Shown: positions 5,033-6,024 of the stretch, in pieces
Layout of the letters: the number at the start of each line of letters is the position of its first letter
Position numbering within the stretch: the first letter of the stretch is position 1
NCBI GenBank assembly: GCA_964522665.1
Contig: CAZFVY010000187.1
Location: 1-6,024, forward strand
Length of the DNA: 6,024 bases
Direction of reading: 5' to 3'
Source: CAZFVY01 sp964522665
GTDB lineage: Bacteria > Verrucomicrobiota > Verrucomicrobiia > Limisphaerales > CAZFVY01
Made by a program: the position numbers and the translations under genes
The notes under the pieces: model-generated
What the model was told of the DNA's origin: nothing
Databases searched by the model: none
Seen by the model: only the letters and a program-made list of their open reading frames with translations

Positions 5033-6024
5033 TTACTGTCCGCTGATCAGCCGGAAGAAGGCGATGTTCGTGGAGCCGATCGCGGAGAACGGGATCAGGG
5101 TGACCTTGCCGGTCGGCAGCACCACGCTGGAGAACGGCCCGAGCATCGAGTTCGTTCCAGTCAAAGTGGTCCAAACGTTGTTCGCCTTGAGCAACTGCGT
5201 CGCGCTTTGCAAGCCGAAGCCGGCGTCCGGCACGGACCATTGAGCGTAGATCGCGGGGTCGGGCGAAACGTAGATCGCAGTACCCTGGTTTTCCGTGACG
5301 ATGCGCCACGTGGTGGTATCCAAGGCCGCCGCTGTGAACGTGTCGCTGAAGGCGCCGGCGTTGCCGGTCATCTGGAAGCCGCCCACGACCACCCGCTGAC
5401 CCACGCTCGCGGTATTGTTCGGCTGGGCGCCGATATAGACGCTCAACGGCGTTGGATTCAGATTAAGATTCGCTTCGTCAAATTGCGCGGCGGCGGTCGC
5501 GGAGATGGTAAAATTCGTCGAAACGCCACCTGGGCCGGTGACGGTGACGTTCGTGTTGGCGCTGAAGGTCATCGTCCAGGTGCCGAGGATCGAAGACGCC
5601 GCCAGTGAAGCGAGGGTGCCAGCGGTCCCGTTGTCCGCCGCATACACGTTCGCATTGCTGTTCGGCTCATTGATTTTGTAACGGAAATTGCCCTGGCCGC
5701 CATTGGCCGTCCCTTGAATGTCGAAGAAGATGACGTTGGTCGAAGAGTAGTCCGGAGCGGTCCGATAGACCGGCGGATTATCACTGGAGATAATGATGTG
5801 GGTTTGGTAGCCGACCGCCATCGGTTGTGGCGGATAGTCCGTGATGGTGATCGAATACGAGACCGGGGTGGAGCTCCCGACCCAGCCCATGTTGACGAAG
5901 TTCGGATTGATGGCTTCGAGGCCGGTGCGCTGGTATTGGTCCGTGCCATTCGAGAAGAGATTCAGGCCGGACTTGGCGGCGATCGGAGGTTTCATCGACG
6001 GCGGGGCCGCCGGCGGGGCTGGAT
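5033..6024 (-). CDS. secreted beta-rich protein, 3' part only (5' end beyond window)
   Basis: The frame stays open to the right edge. ATG 5995 is unlikely to be the start: it has no ribosome site, no signal peptide follows it, and the nine codons upstream in frame read PAPPAAPPS, continuing a proline/alanine-rich linker (PPAAPPSMKPPIAAK). About 329 residues are visible. The first region (SGLNLFSNGTDQYQR, YSITITDYPPQP, VGYQTHIIIS) looks like one beta-sandwich domain, and FDIQGTANGGQGNFRYKINE to VVVGGFQMTG (91-210) looks like a jelly-roll or lectin-like part. After that, TAAALDTTTWRIV and QWSVPDAGFGLQSA lead to NVWTTLTGT and IAFFRLISGQ. The composition is rich in N, T, S and G with few charges, typical of extracellular proteins. 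I do not recognise a named family with certainty, and no catalytic residues stand out. It may bind polysaccharide or serve on the cell surface. A strong terminator follows the stop. Confidence 0.82.
   Translation of the reverse strand, partial: PAPPAAPPSMKPPIAAKSGLNLFSNGTDQYQRTGLEAINPNFVNMGWVGSSTPVSYSITITDYPPQPMAVGYQTHIIISSDNPPVYRTAPDYSSTNVIFFDIQGTANGGQGNFRYKINEPNSNANVYAADNGTAGTLASLAASSILGTWTMTFSANTNVTVTGPGGVSTNFTISATAAAQFDEANLNLNPTPLSVYIGAQPNNTASVGQRVVVGGFQMTGNAGAFSDTFTAAALDTTTWRIVTENQGTAIYVSPDPAIYAQWSVPDAGFGLQSATQLLKANNVWTTLTGTNSMLGPFSSVVLPTGKVTLIPFSAIGSTNIAFFRLISGQ

Noticed and set aside
5033..5995. Complete gene starting at ATG 5995
   Set aside because: The frame stays open upstream with a proline/alanine-rich linker, no ribosome site precedes the ATG, and a secreted-type protein would need a signal peptide that is missing here.

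Overview
The window looks like chromosomal DNA of a GC-rich bacterium of the Verrucomicrobia (Pedosphaera/Limisphaerales-like) or a close relative. This is inferred from three things: a prepilin-type protein with a C-terminal H-X9-DG motif, neighbouring secreted proteins sharing a C-terminal module that ends in FFRL, and intergenic DNA full of nested palindromes of the GTCCCGGAGGGAC and CTCGGCGTTTCAACGCCGAG type. No rRNA, tRNA, CRISPR array or transposase gene is visible.

Layout. Positions 1-479 are non-coding. Bases 1-54 may be the 5' end of a group II intron on the minus strand, cut by the window edge. It directly abuts a 162-bp imperfect palindrome (55-216), which abuts a second, nested palindromic element (217-455). 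A minus-strand GT1/CrtX-like glycosyltransferase gene follows (480-1772). The 621-bp gap 1773-2393 holds a 236-bp palindrome made of smaller palindromes (1980-2215), with a weaker flanking inverted repeat that extends it to about 1915-2314. On the plus strand come a type II pseudopilin-like H-X9-DG protein (2394-3188) and a PPOX-class FMN-dependent enzyme of the DR_2398 type (3265-3876). Convergent to these, on the minus strand, is a secreted DUF4082-like protein (3949-4854). Upstream of it lies the 3' part of a second secreted protein (5033-6024, cut by the right edge), which ends in a clear intrinsic terminator (4979-5008).

The genes do not form an obvious pathway or defence system. The glycosyltransferase and the PPOX enzyme each look like stand-alone genes. 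The two minus-strand secreted proteins probably belong to the same class of exported, beta-rich proteins with a common C-terminal module, but the terminator suggests they are transcribed separately. The least explained content is the non-coding DNA: three palindromic elements, two of them clearly built as inverted pairs of units that are themselves hairpins, and a possible intron whose 5' boundary falls exactly at the edge of one of them. All family assignments are from reading motifs; no database search was run.
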